Assembly: GCF_001412215.1 (NCBI RefSeq)
Contig: NZ_LLWP01000004.1
Span: forward strand, 372,001-436,000
Origin: Pedobacter sp. Hv1
GTDB lineage: Bacteria; Bacteroidota; Bacteroidia; Sphingobacteriales; Sphingobacteriaceae
Direction: 5' to 3'
DNA length: 64,000 bases
Position 1 is the first letter of the stretch. The number at the start of each line of letters is the position of its first letter. Shown piece by piece: positions 45,646-54,147 of the stretch. The translations under genes were made by a program, and so were the position numbers. Under the pieces are notes generated by a model that was not told the DNA's origin, made no database searches, and saw only the letters and a program-made list of their open reading frames with translations.

Positions 45646-46038
45646 TTAGCAACAATTTAATTTCCACTGCCTATGGCTCCACAGCCAGTAAGCAGGTTCT
45701 TTATGAATGGTTTTTGTTAAAGATTCAAATAGTAAATTTGTAATCTCATGCCCCTAAATAGCTTTGGGGTTTAAGCACAAAGGTAAACAATCCACCTCGT
45801 AATAACCGCTTTTAACTGAAACCACATCAAAGTAAAATATTGGTCTGTTGGTTTGTATCGCTATTTTTCCTCAACCTAACTATACTGCTGTAGGCTGATT
45901 TAAAAGCTGTAAAGTATATTACACTTCCTCACGAGTAGGGGTTTGATCGCTGGCAAAAAAATGCTTTATGGTTAAGGGCAATAACGATATCAAATACAAA
46001 AAAAATATACTGATATACGAAAAGCCTTTTTTAATCAT
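45646..46038 (-). pseudogene. Lipid A (LpxL/HtrB-type) acyltransferase, internally deleted pseudogene
   Basis: Reading the minus strand from the ATG at 46038 gives MIKKGFSYISIFFLYLIS, the usual membrane N terminus of lauroyl/palmitoyl acyltransferases. The same frame then jumps directly to C-terminal family sequence: FFASDQTPTREEV, LLNQPTAV, GKIAIQTNRPIFYFDVV, SGYYEVDCLPLCLNPKA and the hallmark EPAYWLWSHRQWK. The frame contains four premature stops (TAA, TAG, TGA, TAG). About 131 codons remain of an expected 280-300, so roughly 150 codons, including the HxxxxD catalytic region, are missing. It cannot be functional. The GT2 gene follows five bases later. Confidence 0.85.
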
Positions 46039-46074
46039 TAATTTGGTCGCTAGATTGCAAACATAAATTATCAG

Positions 46075-46683
46075 ATGCAAAGTTCAGCTATATTCCCCCT
46101 TTTTTATCTCGCCCCAGTTAGTTATTTTACTGCCTTAAAATCAAACGATTATAACTTTTTATTAGAAAATCAAGAACATTTCCCTAAGCAGACTTATAGA
46201 AACAGGGCTACCATATCATCGCCCAATGGCACATTAGACCTCATTATCCCGGTGGTTAAAGGGGCTAAATTACATACACCTACCAAAGATGTAAAAATCA
46301 GTTACGATTCTAAATGGCAACGCCTGCATTGGTTAAGCATACAGACTTGCTATAGAAGCTCAGCCTATTTTGAATATTATGAAGATGGATTAGTGCCATT
46401 TTATGAAAAGAAATATGATTTTTTATTCGATTATAACCTTGATTTGTTGAACTGGCTATTTAAACAATTAAAAATCAATCCAGAATTGGCTTTAACCGAA
46501 ACTTATGAAAAGGACATTGCTGAAGGGTTAGATTATAGAAACCAGTTTAGCAAAAAAACAATTCACGAAATAGAAACGAAAAGCTATTTTCAGGTGTTTA
46601 GCGATAGAAATGAATTTATTCCTAACTTAAGTATTGTTGACCTATTGTTTAACCAAGGTCCACAAACAAAATCATATCTGTAA
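46075..46683 (+). CDS. WbqC family protein
   Basis: The 202-residue protein matches the WbqC-like family: FPLFYLAPVSYFTAL near the start, KQTYRNRATI, LIIPVVKG and a central WQRLHWLSIQTCYRSSAYFEYY. The family is found in O-antigen and polysaccharide loci, but its chemistry is not settled. It is divergent from the acyltransferase remnant and three bases upstream of corA. Confidence 0.88.
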   Translation: MQSSAIFPLFYLAPVSYFTALKSNDYNFLLENQEHFPKQTYRNRATISSPNGTLDLIIPVVKGAKLHTPTKDVKISYDSKWQRLHWLSIQTCYRSSAYFEYYEDGLVPFYEKKYDFLFDYNLDLLNWLFKQLKINPELALTETYEKDIAEGLDYRNQFSKKTIHEIETKSYFQVFSDRNEFIPNLSIVDLLFNQGPQTKSYL

Positions 46684-46686
46684 AAG

Positions 46687-47805
46687 ATGGCAAAACCCAA
46701 TAAACATAAAAAAAGAAAGCACCGTTATGCTTTACCAATGCCCGGCTCTAGTCCAGGTTTGGTATATATTGATGGAAATTCTCTCGACCCTAAAATAAGT
46801 TTACATACTTATAATGCAAACAGTTATAAAGTAGAAAGTATTGCAAATTTAACAGGACTTAAAGAGCGGCTTAATGAAAGTGAATTTATTTATTGGGTAG
46901 AAGTAAAAGGTTTCAATTCTATAGCCATGTTCGAAACCTTAAGCAAAGATTATGGCATCAATAAGCTCATTCTAGAAGACATTACCAGAACCTACCAACG
47001 CCCTAAATACGAAGAATATGGCAGTTATGATTTTGCCATTAGTAGAATGTTATATCTGGATGAAGAACAAAACCTAGAAAACGAACAACTGTCTTTTATC
47101 TTGACCAAAAACGTATTGTTTACTTTTCAAGATCGATACGAAGATTGTTTGGGAGCCGTACGTAAACGTTTAGAAATAGGGAAGGGTAACATTAGAATAG
47201 GTGGGAGTAGTTATTTGATGTACGCCTTAATGGATATGATTACTGACGAATATTTTTCTGTGTTAGGCAATTGGAGTGAGCAATTAGACTTGATCGAAGA
47301 TCGTTTGTTCGAAAAACCTGATAAGACGATTATGTTCGACACACAATTGATCAAACGAAACTTAATTACCTTAAGACGTGTGGCATGGCCAGAAAGAGAT
47401 AAGATGAATGACATTTTACGTTCTGATAGTCCATTGGTGAATGACCAGACCAAAATTTACATTCGAGATACTTACGATCATTGTGTACAGATTATTGATA
47501 TGGTCGAATCGTTAAAAGAGATTTCTGCCAGTAATATAGACATGTATCTTTCCATTATCAGTAACCGGATGAACGAAATCATGAAAGTACTGACCATTAT
47601 TTCTTCCATTTTTATTCCTTTAACTTTTATTGCCGGAATTTATGGGATGAATTTTAGTAGGGAAGACCCAGTTACCGGAAAAGTACTTCCTCAGAATATG
47701 CCAGAACTCTATCAAGAACATGGTTATTTATACACTATGATAGTAATGGGTCTCATTGCAGTGGTACAGGTCATCTACTTTTGGCGTAAAGGCTGGTTCA
47801 AGTAA
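46687..47805 (+). CDS. corA: CorA family magnesium/cobalt channel
   Basis: The 372-residue protein has a long N-terminal cytoplasmic domain and two C-terminal transmembrane helices with the selectivity motif GMN (about 320-322, in IYGMNF). It is a pentameric Mg2+ channel. It begins three bases after wbqC; the strongly basic start (KPNKHKKRKHRY) is unusual but clearly in frame. A second Mg2+ transporter gene, mgtE, follows. Confidence 0.96.
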   Translation: MAKPNKHKKRKHRYALPMPGSSPGLVYIDGNSLDPKISLHTYNANSYKVESIANLTGLKERLNESEFIYWVEVKGFNSIAMFETLSKDYGINKLILEDITRTYQRPKYEEYGSYDFAISRMLYLDEEQNLENEQLSFILTKNVLFTFQDRYEDCLGAVRKRLEIGKGNIRIGGSSYLMYALMDMITDEYFSVLGNWSEQLDLIEDRLFEKPDKTIMFDTQLIKRNLITLRRVAWPERDKMNDILRSDSPLVNDQTKIYIRDTYDHCVQIIDMVESLKEISASNIDMYLSIISNRMNEIMKVLTIISSIFIPLTFIAGIYGMNFSREDPVTGKVLPQNMPELYQEHGYLYTMIVMGLIAVVQVIYFWRKGWFK

Positions 47806-47931
47806 GTTGATTCACTTGTTCATTGGTTCATTTGTGATGTAGCATATCGTAAGGAATCTTTAAGGTAGAAATAGCGCAATTGTAAAGTGTAAAGTGATCA
47901 CACTGTTACTTCCATTTCCAGAATGTTAAAT

Positions 47932-47971
47932 ATGCTTTTATAAGCATTCTAAATGCGTTTTTATGGCATTT
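47932..47971 (+). promoter_or_regulatory. Two short hairpins in the mgtE leader
   Basis: ATGCTT/AAGCAT around TTAT (47932-47947) and AAATGC/GCATTT around a 9-base loop (47951-47971) follow each other and share the AATGCnTTTTTAT wording. They lie about 30-70 bases before mgtE. They do not match a magnesium riboswitch that I know; operator, attenuator or chance are all possible. Confidence 0.3.
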
Positions 47972-48002
47972 CAAAAATAAATTATTTCTATCTTAGCATC
48001 TT

Positions 48003-49352
48003 ATGCAGTCATTTGAATTGGACAAAACAGATGTATCCAAATTAAAGCAGGCAATAAGTGGTGATAATGAACTACTTAAAGCTACGCTTGAGGAATACCA
48101 TGCATCTGAAATTGCCATTTTATTTGAAAGCATTAGTAGTGAAGATCAACAACGGATCATCAACTTACTGGATGTAGAGACAGCTTCTGAAGTAATTGCA
48201 GAAATGCATGAAGAGGCACACCCAGAAGAATTACTCCTCCAATTACACCCCGATAAACGTACCGAAATTGTTGAAGAGCTCGATTATGATGATGCGACGG
48301 ATATCATTTCGCAGTTAGAAGAGCACGAACAAAAAGAAATCCTTGAAGACCTTAGTGAGGATGACGCTTCCAGTATCCGTAACCTATTAAGTTACGACGA
48401 AGAAACTGCTGGGGGTTTGATGAATACGGAGGTGATCCGCATTAACATCAATTTGACCAAAAAAGACGCCATTGATGAAATTATCCGTCAAAGCGAAGAA
48501 ATAGAAGAATTTTATACCGTTAATGTTGTCGATGATCACAATGTTTTTAAAGGCATTGTTTCCTTAAAAGAGATCATTAAAGCAAAGGGAAATGCCAAGA
48601 TCACCGACATGGTCAATACCGATGCCGTATATGTTAAAACGGATACCGATCAAGAAGAAGTAGCAAGACTCATTTCACAATACAATTTAACAAGCATTCC
48701 AGTTGTTGATGGCGAAATGCGCTTGTTGGGCAGGGTTACCTTCGATGATGTGATCGATGTTTTAGAAGATGAAAACACGGAAGATTTCCTGAAAATATCT
48801 GGGGTATCAGAAGATGAGGAATTGAGCGGTAACTGGATAGAAGCGGTAAAATCTCGTTTACCTTGGTTAATTATCAATTTAGGCACTGCATTTTTGGCTT
48901 CGGCAGTAGTTAGGCATTATGGCAATATTTTAAGCAACCTAACTGTGCTTTCTGCCTACATGGTAATTATTGCTGGTATGGGTGGTAATGCAGCTACACA
49001 AGCCTTAGCCGTAACCGTTAGGCGTATTTCATTATACGATTTAACTGACAATCAGGCTTACCGAACTGTATTAAAAGAATTTACGGTAGGTTTAATTAAT
49101 GGGGCTGTAACAGGTTTGATTGTATTTATGTTTGCCTACTTTTTTGATGCAAACCCCATGTTAGGCCTAGTGATCTTTTTAGCCATGACAGGCAATTTAG
49201 TGATTGCCGGAATTACCGGATCAAGCATTCCTTTAGTTTTAAAACGTGTTGGTATCGATCCAGCCATTGCATCTTCTATAATTATTACGACCTTTACCGA
49301 CGTTTTCGGATTTTTACTTTTATTAGGATTAGCAAGCAAATTATTACTCTAA
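48003..49352 (+). CDS. mgtE: Magnesium transporter MgtE
   Basis: The 449-residue protein shows the MgtE order: N-terminal acidic superhelical domain (about 1-125), two CBS domains (about 135-250, with [17 protein letters not shown]), a plug helix and five transmembrane helices (from about 285, with [18 protein letters not shown]). The CBS and N domains gate the channel by sensing cytoplasmic Mg2+. A TATCTTAG element six bases before the ATG resembles a -7 box. bioB follows after 16 bases. Confidence 0.96.
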   Translation: MQSFELDKTDVSKLKQAISGDNELLKATLEEYHASEIAILFESISSEDQQRIINLLDVETASEVIAEMHEEAHPEELLLQLHPDKRTEIVEELDYDDATDIISQLEEHEQKEILEDLSEDDASSIRNLLSYDEETAGGLMNTEVIRININLTKKDAIDEIIRQSEEIEEFYTVNVVDDHNVFKGIVSLKEIIKAKGNAKITDMVNTDAVYVKTDTDQEEVARLISQYNLTSIPVVDGEMRLLGRVTFDDVIDVLEDENTEDFLKISGVSEDEELSGNWIEAVKSRLPWLIINLGTAFLASAVVRHYGNILSNLTVLSAYMVIIAGMGGNAATQALAVTVRRISLYDLTDNQAYRTVLKEFTVGLINGAVTGLIVFMFAYFFDANPMLGLVIFLAMTGNLVIAGITGSSIPLVLKRVGIDPAIASSIIITTFTDVFGFLLLLGLASKLLL

Positions 49353-49368
49353 ATATTATCACAATTAT

Positions 49369-50370
49369 ATGCAAATATTGAAACACGATTGGACCAGAGA
49401 AGAGATTTTGGCAATTTATAATAAACCTTTTTTAGACCTGGTTTATGAAGCCGCAAGTATTCATCGTGAGCAGAAAGATTATAACGAAGTACAGATCAGC
49501 TCATTGATCTCTATCAAAACAGGTGGTTGTGCAGAAGATTGTTCTTATTGCCCACAAGCTGCCCGTTACCATACAGATTTGGCCGTACAGCCCTTAATGC
49601 AAATTGGACAGGTGGTAAGTGCAGCAGTTAAAGCAAAAGAGGGTGGAGCATCTCGTTTATGTATGGGTGCCGCATGGCGTGAAGTTAGAGATAACCGTGA
49701 TTTTGACCGTGTAATAGAAATGGTTAAAGCGGTTAACGATATGGATATGGAGGTTTGTTGTACACTAGGAATGTTGACCGAAAATCAAGCGCAACGTTTA
49801 GCTGATGCAGGTTTATATGCTTACAACCATAACATCGATACTTCTGAAGAGGATTACAAAAGAATTATCTCTACCCGTACCTATGATGACCGTTTAAATA
49901 CCATTAAAAATGTACGTAAAGCTAAATTAACAGTTTGTAGTGGTGGTATTATTGGTTTAGGAGAAACAACCGAAGATAGGGTAGCCATGTTGCAAACATT
50001 GGCAAATATGCCACAACATCCAGAATCTGTTCCGGTAAATGCCTTGGTTCCGGTAAAAGGTACCCCATTAGAAGATCAGCCCCGTGTACCAATTTGGGAT
50101 ATGGTGAGAATGATTGCAACCGCCAGAATTGTAATGCCAAAATCTGTAGTACGTTTAAGTGCTGGCCGAAATGAAATGAGCACTTTAGAGCAAGCTTTTT
50201 GCTTTATGGCTGGTGCCAGTTCTATTTTTGCTGGCGATAAATTATTAACCACACCAAACCCTTCATTTGTAGATGATATGGCAATGTTTGAATTGCTAGG
50301 CTTAAAAACCAGAGAGGCTTTTAAAAATGGCCGACCAGAAAATACACAAAAACAAGAAGTGATCGCTTAA
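49369..50370 (+). CDS. bioB: Biotin synthase
   Basis: The 333-residue radical SAM enzyme has Cys54, Cys58 and Cys61 ([12 protein letters not shown]) for the 4Fe-4S cluster, [21 protein letters not shown] and RLSAGRNEM with the arginine that ligates the 2Fe-2S cluster. It inserts sulfur into dethiobiotin. No other biotin genes are adjacent. An intrinsic terminator follows. Confidence 0.97.
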   Translation: MQILKHDWTREEILAIYNKPFLDLVYEAASIHREQKDYNEVQISSLISIKTGGCAEDCSYCPQAARYHTDLAVQPLMQIGQVVSAAVKAKEGGASRLCMGAAWREVRDNRDFDRVIEMVKAVNDMDMEVCCTLGMLTENQAQRLADAGLYAYNHNIDTSEEDYKRIISTRTYDDRLNTIKNVRKAKLTVCSGGIIGLGETTEDRVAMLQTLANMPQHPESVPVNALVPVKGTPLEDQPRVPIWDMVRMIATARIVMPKSVVRLSAGRNEMSTLEQAFCFMAGASSIFAGDKLLTTPNPSFVDDMAMFELLGLKTREAFKNGRPENTQKQEVIA

Positions 50371-50396
50371 TTTATCATTTGAGCTGTTAATAAAAA

Positions 50397-50432
50397 AAAG
50401 AGAAACCTACTAGCTTAGGTTTCTCTTTTTTT
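50397..50432 (+). terminator. Intrinsic terminator after bioB
   Basis: Thirteen-base complementary arms (50397-50409 and 50416-50428) enclose CTAGCT and are followed by T to 50432. The A-run on the left makes it usable in the opposite direction too. Confidence 0.9.
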
Positions 50433-50442
50433 ATGATATGAA

Positions 50443-50643
50443 TGTCAGTCTGAGCCTGTCGAAGACCAAAACCATCAAATACATTTCACAAGCTCAGTGT
50501 GACAATCAACTAAATAAAAATCATATCTGTCAGTCTGAGCCTGTCGAAGACCAATTACTAAAAGCACTTCGATAAACTCAGTGTGACAACTAATAAATAA
50601 AAGCTATAAATTAAATATCAATTAGTAACAACACTTCGACAGG
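50443..50643. repeat. Tandem copies of a GTCAGTCTGAG/CTCAGTGTGAC inverted repeat
   Basis: Copy 1 (50443-50504) and copy 2 (50528-50588) each start TGTCAGTCTGAGCCTGTCG and end CTCAGTGTGACA, an imperfect inverted repeat with about 20 variable bases inside; their starts are 85 bases apart. A fragment (CACTTCGACAGG) follows near 50631. The same sequence family occurs singly at 23127 and 23298. There are too few units and too little identity for CRISPR. The 296-base gap holds no gene. Confidence 0.8.
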
Positions 50644-50666
50644 TAATAATACAGCTCAAATTGTTT

Positions 50667-51077
50667 TTAAACAGCGGTAACCCTAACTTCTATATTACCC
50701 TTTATTGCTTTTGAATAAGGACATGCTCGATGTGCCTTATCGGCCAAAGCCTGTGTCTCATCATGCGAAAGACCAGGAATATGTACATCCAATTCTGCAG
50801 AGAGTACAAAACTATTCCCATCTTTATTAAAAGAAACCTGAACATTTACATTGGCTTCACTTGTATCTACACCATTGTGTTCAGCTACGCTGCCCAAAGC
50901 TCCTAAATAACAAGCACCCCATGCTGCTGCAAACAATTGTTCGGGGTTTGTTGCCCCACCTTGCCCAACCAACTCTTTAGGCTTTCTTAGCTCTAACTCT
51001 AAAATTCCATCACTTGATTTGATATGTCCGTCTCTACCACCTGTAGCGGTAACAGCTGCTGTATATAACTTTTCCAT
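50667..51077 (-). CDS. Organic hydroperoxide resistance protein, Ohr subfamily of OsmC
   Basis: The ATG at 51077 gives 136 residues starting MEKLYTAAVTATGGRDG, the standard Ohr beginning; a TTG two codons upstream is less likely. The redox cysteines are Cys56 (AAWGACYLGAL) and Cys119 (HRACPYSKA). It reduces organic peroxides with lipoyl-linked electron donors. No MarR-type OhrR gene is adjacent. Confidence 0.94.
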   Translation of the reverse strand: MEKLYTAAVTATGGRDGHIKSSDGILELELRKPKELVGQGGATNPEQLFAAAWGACYLGALGSVAEHNGVDTSEANVNVQVSFNKDGNSFVLSAELDVHIPGLSHDETQALADKAHRACPYSKAIKGNIEVRVTAV

Positions 51078-51142
51078 GAACAAAGAACAAATGCAAAGCG
51101 CAGATGTTTGAAGATTTATCTTACGCCAATAAAACCAGCTAG

Positions 51143-53299
51143 TTAGATCTTTAACTTTTCGGCCAACTTAAAAATATCGTAAGCTACTTTTTGGATCAGG
51201 TCAAATTGCTCGGCAATGATCATGTTTTCATTTTCTAAAGCCAATTCGCTAATGTTCTTTCTTCTAATTAACGGCACATTACTTACTTCTTCCTTATGAA
51301 CCTTTAAATGCTCTGAAGCTTGATCTAACAAGTACATCGTATTTTCCGAAACAGGCTTCAGCTCTTCAAAATTGTGATAAATGAAATCATGCTCTTTATT
51401 GTATAAGGATAAAGTAGCAATATAAGATGACAACAAATGGTTCAATACCGTAAACTGATGCAGCTCCTGAATATACACTTGTTTGCTTTTAGGCTCAGAA
51501 AACATCCTTTGGAATAAAGAGGCTAAGTTGGAAGAATTTACATAAACCTCTTTTCTGGCAACTTTATAATTGGTCAGATCATGTGTTTTTTCAAAATACA
51601 ATAAAGTAACCTGTTTAAAGTAGTTTTTGTTGGCGTTGATCACATCTATCATCGCTTGTTTCAGTTTTTCATGTTCCCAATTAGGGAACAAGGAGTAACT
51701 GGCCAATAAAGCAATACCAGAGCCAATTAAGGTATCGTAAATTCTTTCTCGAGCCACTGATAGACTCCCCATGCCCAAGAAATCGAACAATACCAAAATA
51801 TAGGGGGTCATGAAGAGTACACTCACTACATAGTTTTTACGCTGAAAACTGTAAGAGCCAATCATACAAACCAACAAGATCACAAATAGGGTATGCTTGT
51901 CGTGAATATAGACCAATATCCCCATCCCAATAAAAGCACCCACAACCGTACCGATCAATCTTTGATAGTTTCGCTCTTTTGTAAGGCTAAAACCTGGTTT
52001 AGAGATTACCAAGATGGTTAACAAGATCCAATAGCTATGGGCAAAATTTAAACTTTTTGCTACCACAAAACCGATCAACATCACAATGGCTACACGAAGA
52101 GAATGTCTAAAAGTAGACGAATTAAAACTTAGATTTTCTAATAAAAGTTTAGGATCAAATTTCTGTCTGGTTACAAACTTATCAACGTCGATGTTGCGTT
52201 TTTTTAAGTTCTTCTTTTCTTTTTTGTTAAAATAGCCATTAATCGTTTTAACTCTACTCAGGATATTTTCAATATTGACCTCAATATTTTTTAAGGCAAT
52301 TAGGCCAAGCGTATTGTATTTCTCTTCATTATTGAGCTCTAAAACAGTTATTTCTTCTTTAAGTTTAGCCACATCACTAACCAAGGAACGAGAAAGGGTA
52401 GGCGTGCCTCCACTTTTTAGTGCAAAAGCAATATTGTCTAGTGAGGAGGCTATTTTATTGATTACCTGTTCATATTGTGGTAAAATTCCGGCAGAGTCAA
52501 ATTGTTCGTGCAATTGTTTGTAATTGTAATAAGTAGACATCACTTGCTCAAAAAGATCCACCATATCTACAAAAACCAATAATAGAAACCTACCTTCTGG
52601 TGTAGATTCTCTTACAATTTCTCTGGTTTTGAATAAAATTTCTCTTACCTCGTCTTGCTTTTCGTGTACATGAACCTGCAACTGTAGCAATTCTGCATAG
52701 TTTTTCTCATAATCTGTACCTTCATGATAGAATTTGGCCTTAGCCCTCAAAAACTCGCTCACTTCATGTATCGAATCACTTAACGTTTGCTGAACCAATC
52801 GATAAGGCCGCAATCGATAAACAAAGTAACTTAATAAGGTATACCAAATACTTCCAGCAAGGATCAATAAGGTATAAAGCATTACCTCTCTCCAAGGTCT
52901 AATATCGTCTATGCTTAACACCATAATTAGCAATACAGCAGTACCAATGGCTGCCGCTCTATTGCCATACAAGAAAAACATGGAAAAGATAAAACTACAA
53001 ACCACTAACAATGTTCCAGTTACATAAACATTCTTATTGGTTAGCCCAACCAAAATAGAGATGATCGAAAGGAGTGCTGTTGTAATCAACATGGCATTTC
53101 TCCGGTGTACAATTGGTCCTGGGGTATCAACTACGCTGATACAAAGGGCACCTAAAGATAAGGTCATCCCATATTGTAACATGCCAAACTGCGCCAATAT
53201 CAACGATGGACACAGCACGCCAATAGTAATCCGCAAGCCGTCTGCAAAATAAGTACTGAGCAAAAAATCTTGTATGTTTCTAATTGGCCGGTTGAGCAT
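51143..53299 (-). CDS. FUSC/YccS-like inner membrane protein
   Basis: The ATG at 53299 gives 718 residues. Two membrane blocks of about five to six helices each (residues 20-165 and 395-525) alternate with cytoplasmic domains rich in coiled-coil-like helices, the layout of YccS/YhfK and aromatic acid exporter (FUSC) proteins. The second block contains RVAIVMLIGFVVAKSLNF and KERNYQRLIGTVVGAFIG, the family signature. It may be an efflux component, but no membrane fusion partner is adjacent. The transported compound is unknown. Confidence 0.85.
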   Translation of the reverse strand: MLNRPIRNIQDFLLSTYFADGLRITIGVLCPSLILAQFGMLQYGMTLSLGALCISVVDTPGPIVHRRNAMLITTALLSIISILVGLTNKNVYVTGTLLVVCSFIFSMFFLYGNRAAAIGTAVLLIMVLSIDDIRPWREVMLYTLLILAGSIWYTLLSYFVYRLRPYRLVQQTLSDSIHEVSEFLRAKAKFYHEGTDYEKNYAELLQLQVHVHEKQDEVREILFKTREIVRESTPEGRFLLLVFVDMVDLFEQVMSTYYNYKQLHEQFDSAGILPQYEQVINKIASSLDNIAFALKSGGTPTLSRSLVSDVAKLKEEITVLELNNEEKYNTLGLIALKNIEVNIENILSRVKTINGYFNKKEKKNLKKRNIDVDKFVTRQKFDPKLLLENLSFNSSTFRHSLRVAIVMLIGFVVAKSLNFAHSYWILLTILVISKPGFSLTKERNYQRLIGTVVGAFIGMGILVYIHDKHTLFVILLVCMIGSYSFQRKNYVVSVLFMTPYILVLFDFLGMGSLSVARERIYDTLIGSGIALLASYSLFPNWEHEKLKQAMIDVINANKNYFKQVTLLYFEKTHDLTNYKVARKEVYVNSSNLASLFQRMFSEPKSKQVYIQELHQFTVLNHLLSSYIATLSLYNKEHDFIYHNFEELKPVSENTMYLLDQASEHLKVHKEEVSNVPLIRRKNISELALENENMIIAEQFDLIQKVAYDIFKLAEKLKI

Positions 53300-53582
53300 A
53301 CACAAATCTACATTTTTGAGGCATAAAAAACACCTTAAATTGGCTATAAAAAAAATCTATTTAAAAGCTGAATAAAGAAAAATGGGCAGAATTTGAAGGA
53401 AGATAAATTGATTGTTTTTAACTAATTGTGCATAAGCCATTTAGTTAAAAATGTTAATAACAGAAATCAACAATACAAAATCTTGTATTTAAACCATATA
53501 ATTGAACATTACAGAAACATAACCCTGTTGATAACCAACGAAATAAGGTTCATAACTTGTTAAAAAAATAAATTGATTTTTC

Positions 53583-53613
53583 TTGACATGTATTGCTTTT
53601 GCAGCTAATTTAG
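53583..53613 (+). promoter_or_regulatory. Strong predicted promoter of the transcript upstream of phoH
   Basis: TTG (53583-53585) is followed after 20 bases by TAATTTAG (53606-53613), one mismatch from TAnnTTTG, the same spacing as the tRNA-Lys promoter. ACTTTGACAG about 20 bases downstream resembles a boxA-type antitermination element, as found in rRNA leaders. Confidence 0.55.
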
Positions 53614-53617
53614 ATCA

Positions 53618-54083
53618 TATCAATAACGAAGTACTTTGACAGTTCGATAGAATAATCCAAAACAGAAATTAAGTCGCAAGGCTACAAATTTTTGGGAATG
53701 TTCAACAAGTTAAATTAAGCCAACATACATTGAAAAATGTAAAGTGGTTTACAGTCAGGAAGTTGAAAAACAGAAAGAGTGTAAAAATTTGAGTTAGATT
53801 AAAATCAGATCATTTGAAAGAACAGATGGATTTTATACAACTAAGGGTTGCAAAATCCAAATAAATTATTAAATTTACTAAAAATATCGAACATTATTAC
53901 TAATTGTGGCATTTTACGGAGTAAAGCAAGGTGTAATGATTTATTAAGGGTTTCAAAATTCGAAAGAAAAAAGATAATCATAAATAGAGTTAAGTACGTT
54001 CAATTGACGCCATATTTTTAACTACGGTTAAAGATAAGGTTAAACGGAGAGCCAAATCGAAAGAGGAGGGTCTCCGTTTTCAT
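53618..54083 (+). ncRNA. Putative long structured non-coding RNA upstream of phoH
   Basis: No ORF of note lies in the 848 bases between the FUSC and PhoH genes, yet this part is bounded by a good promoter and a terminator-like hairpin (54042-54079). Inside are a strong hairpin at 53827-53859 (TGGATTTT/AAAATCCA plus an inner CAAC/GTTG), smaller ones such as GTAAA/TTTAC near 53750, and a boxA-like element near the 5' end. A 12-codon ORF (53826-53864) overlaps the large hairpin. It could be an independent RNA, a phoH leader with an attenuator, or a remnant rRNA-type leader. It matches no RNA family that I know. The 280 bases before it show nothing recognisable. Confidence 0.4.
54042..54083 (+). 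terminator. Terminator-like hairpin before phoH
   Basis: Nine-base arms AAACGGAGA (54042-54050) and TCTCCGTTT (54071-54079) enclose a 20-base loop and are followed by a short T-run. It lies 60 bases before the phoH start, so it could also act as an attenuator of read-through. Confidence 0.6.
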
Positions 54084-54147
54084 TTATAGCCAATTTATTG
54101 CCAAATAAACTATAATCTTTAAATGCTAAACATTAATTTTAAGCATT

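Noticed and set aside
45278..45743. Plus-strand ORFs opposite the GT2 gene and the acyltransferase remnant
   Set aside because: They are antisense shadows; the minus strand carries clear GT2 and LpxL-type protein signatures.
50443..50643. CRISPR array
   Set aside because: Only two full units and a fragment, with imperfect inverted-repeat ends and no cas genes; interiors are not spacer-like in a regular array.
53618..54083. 6S RNA, RNase P or tmRNA
   Set aside because: None of the conserved cores of these RNAs (long bubble helix, P4 signature, tRNA-like end with tag ORF) could be found.
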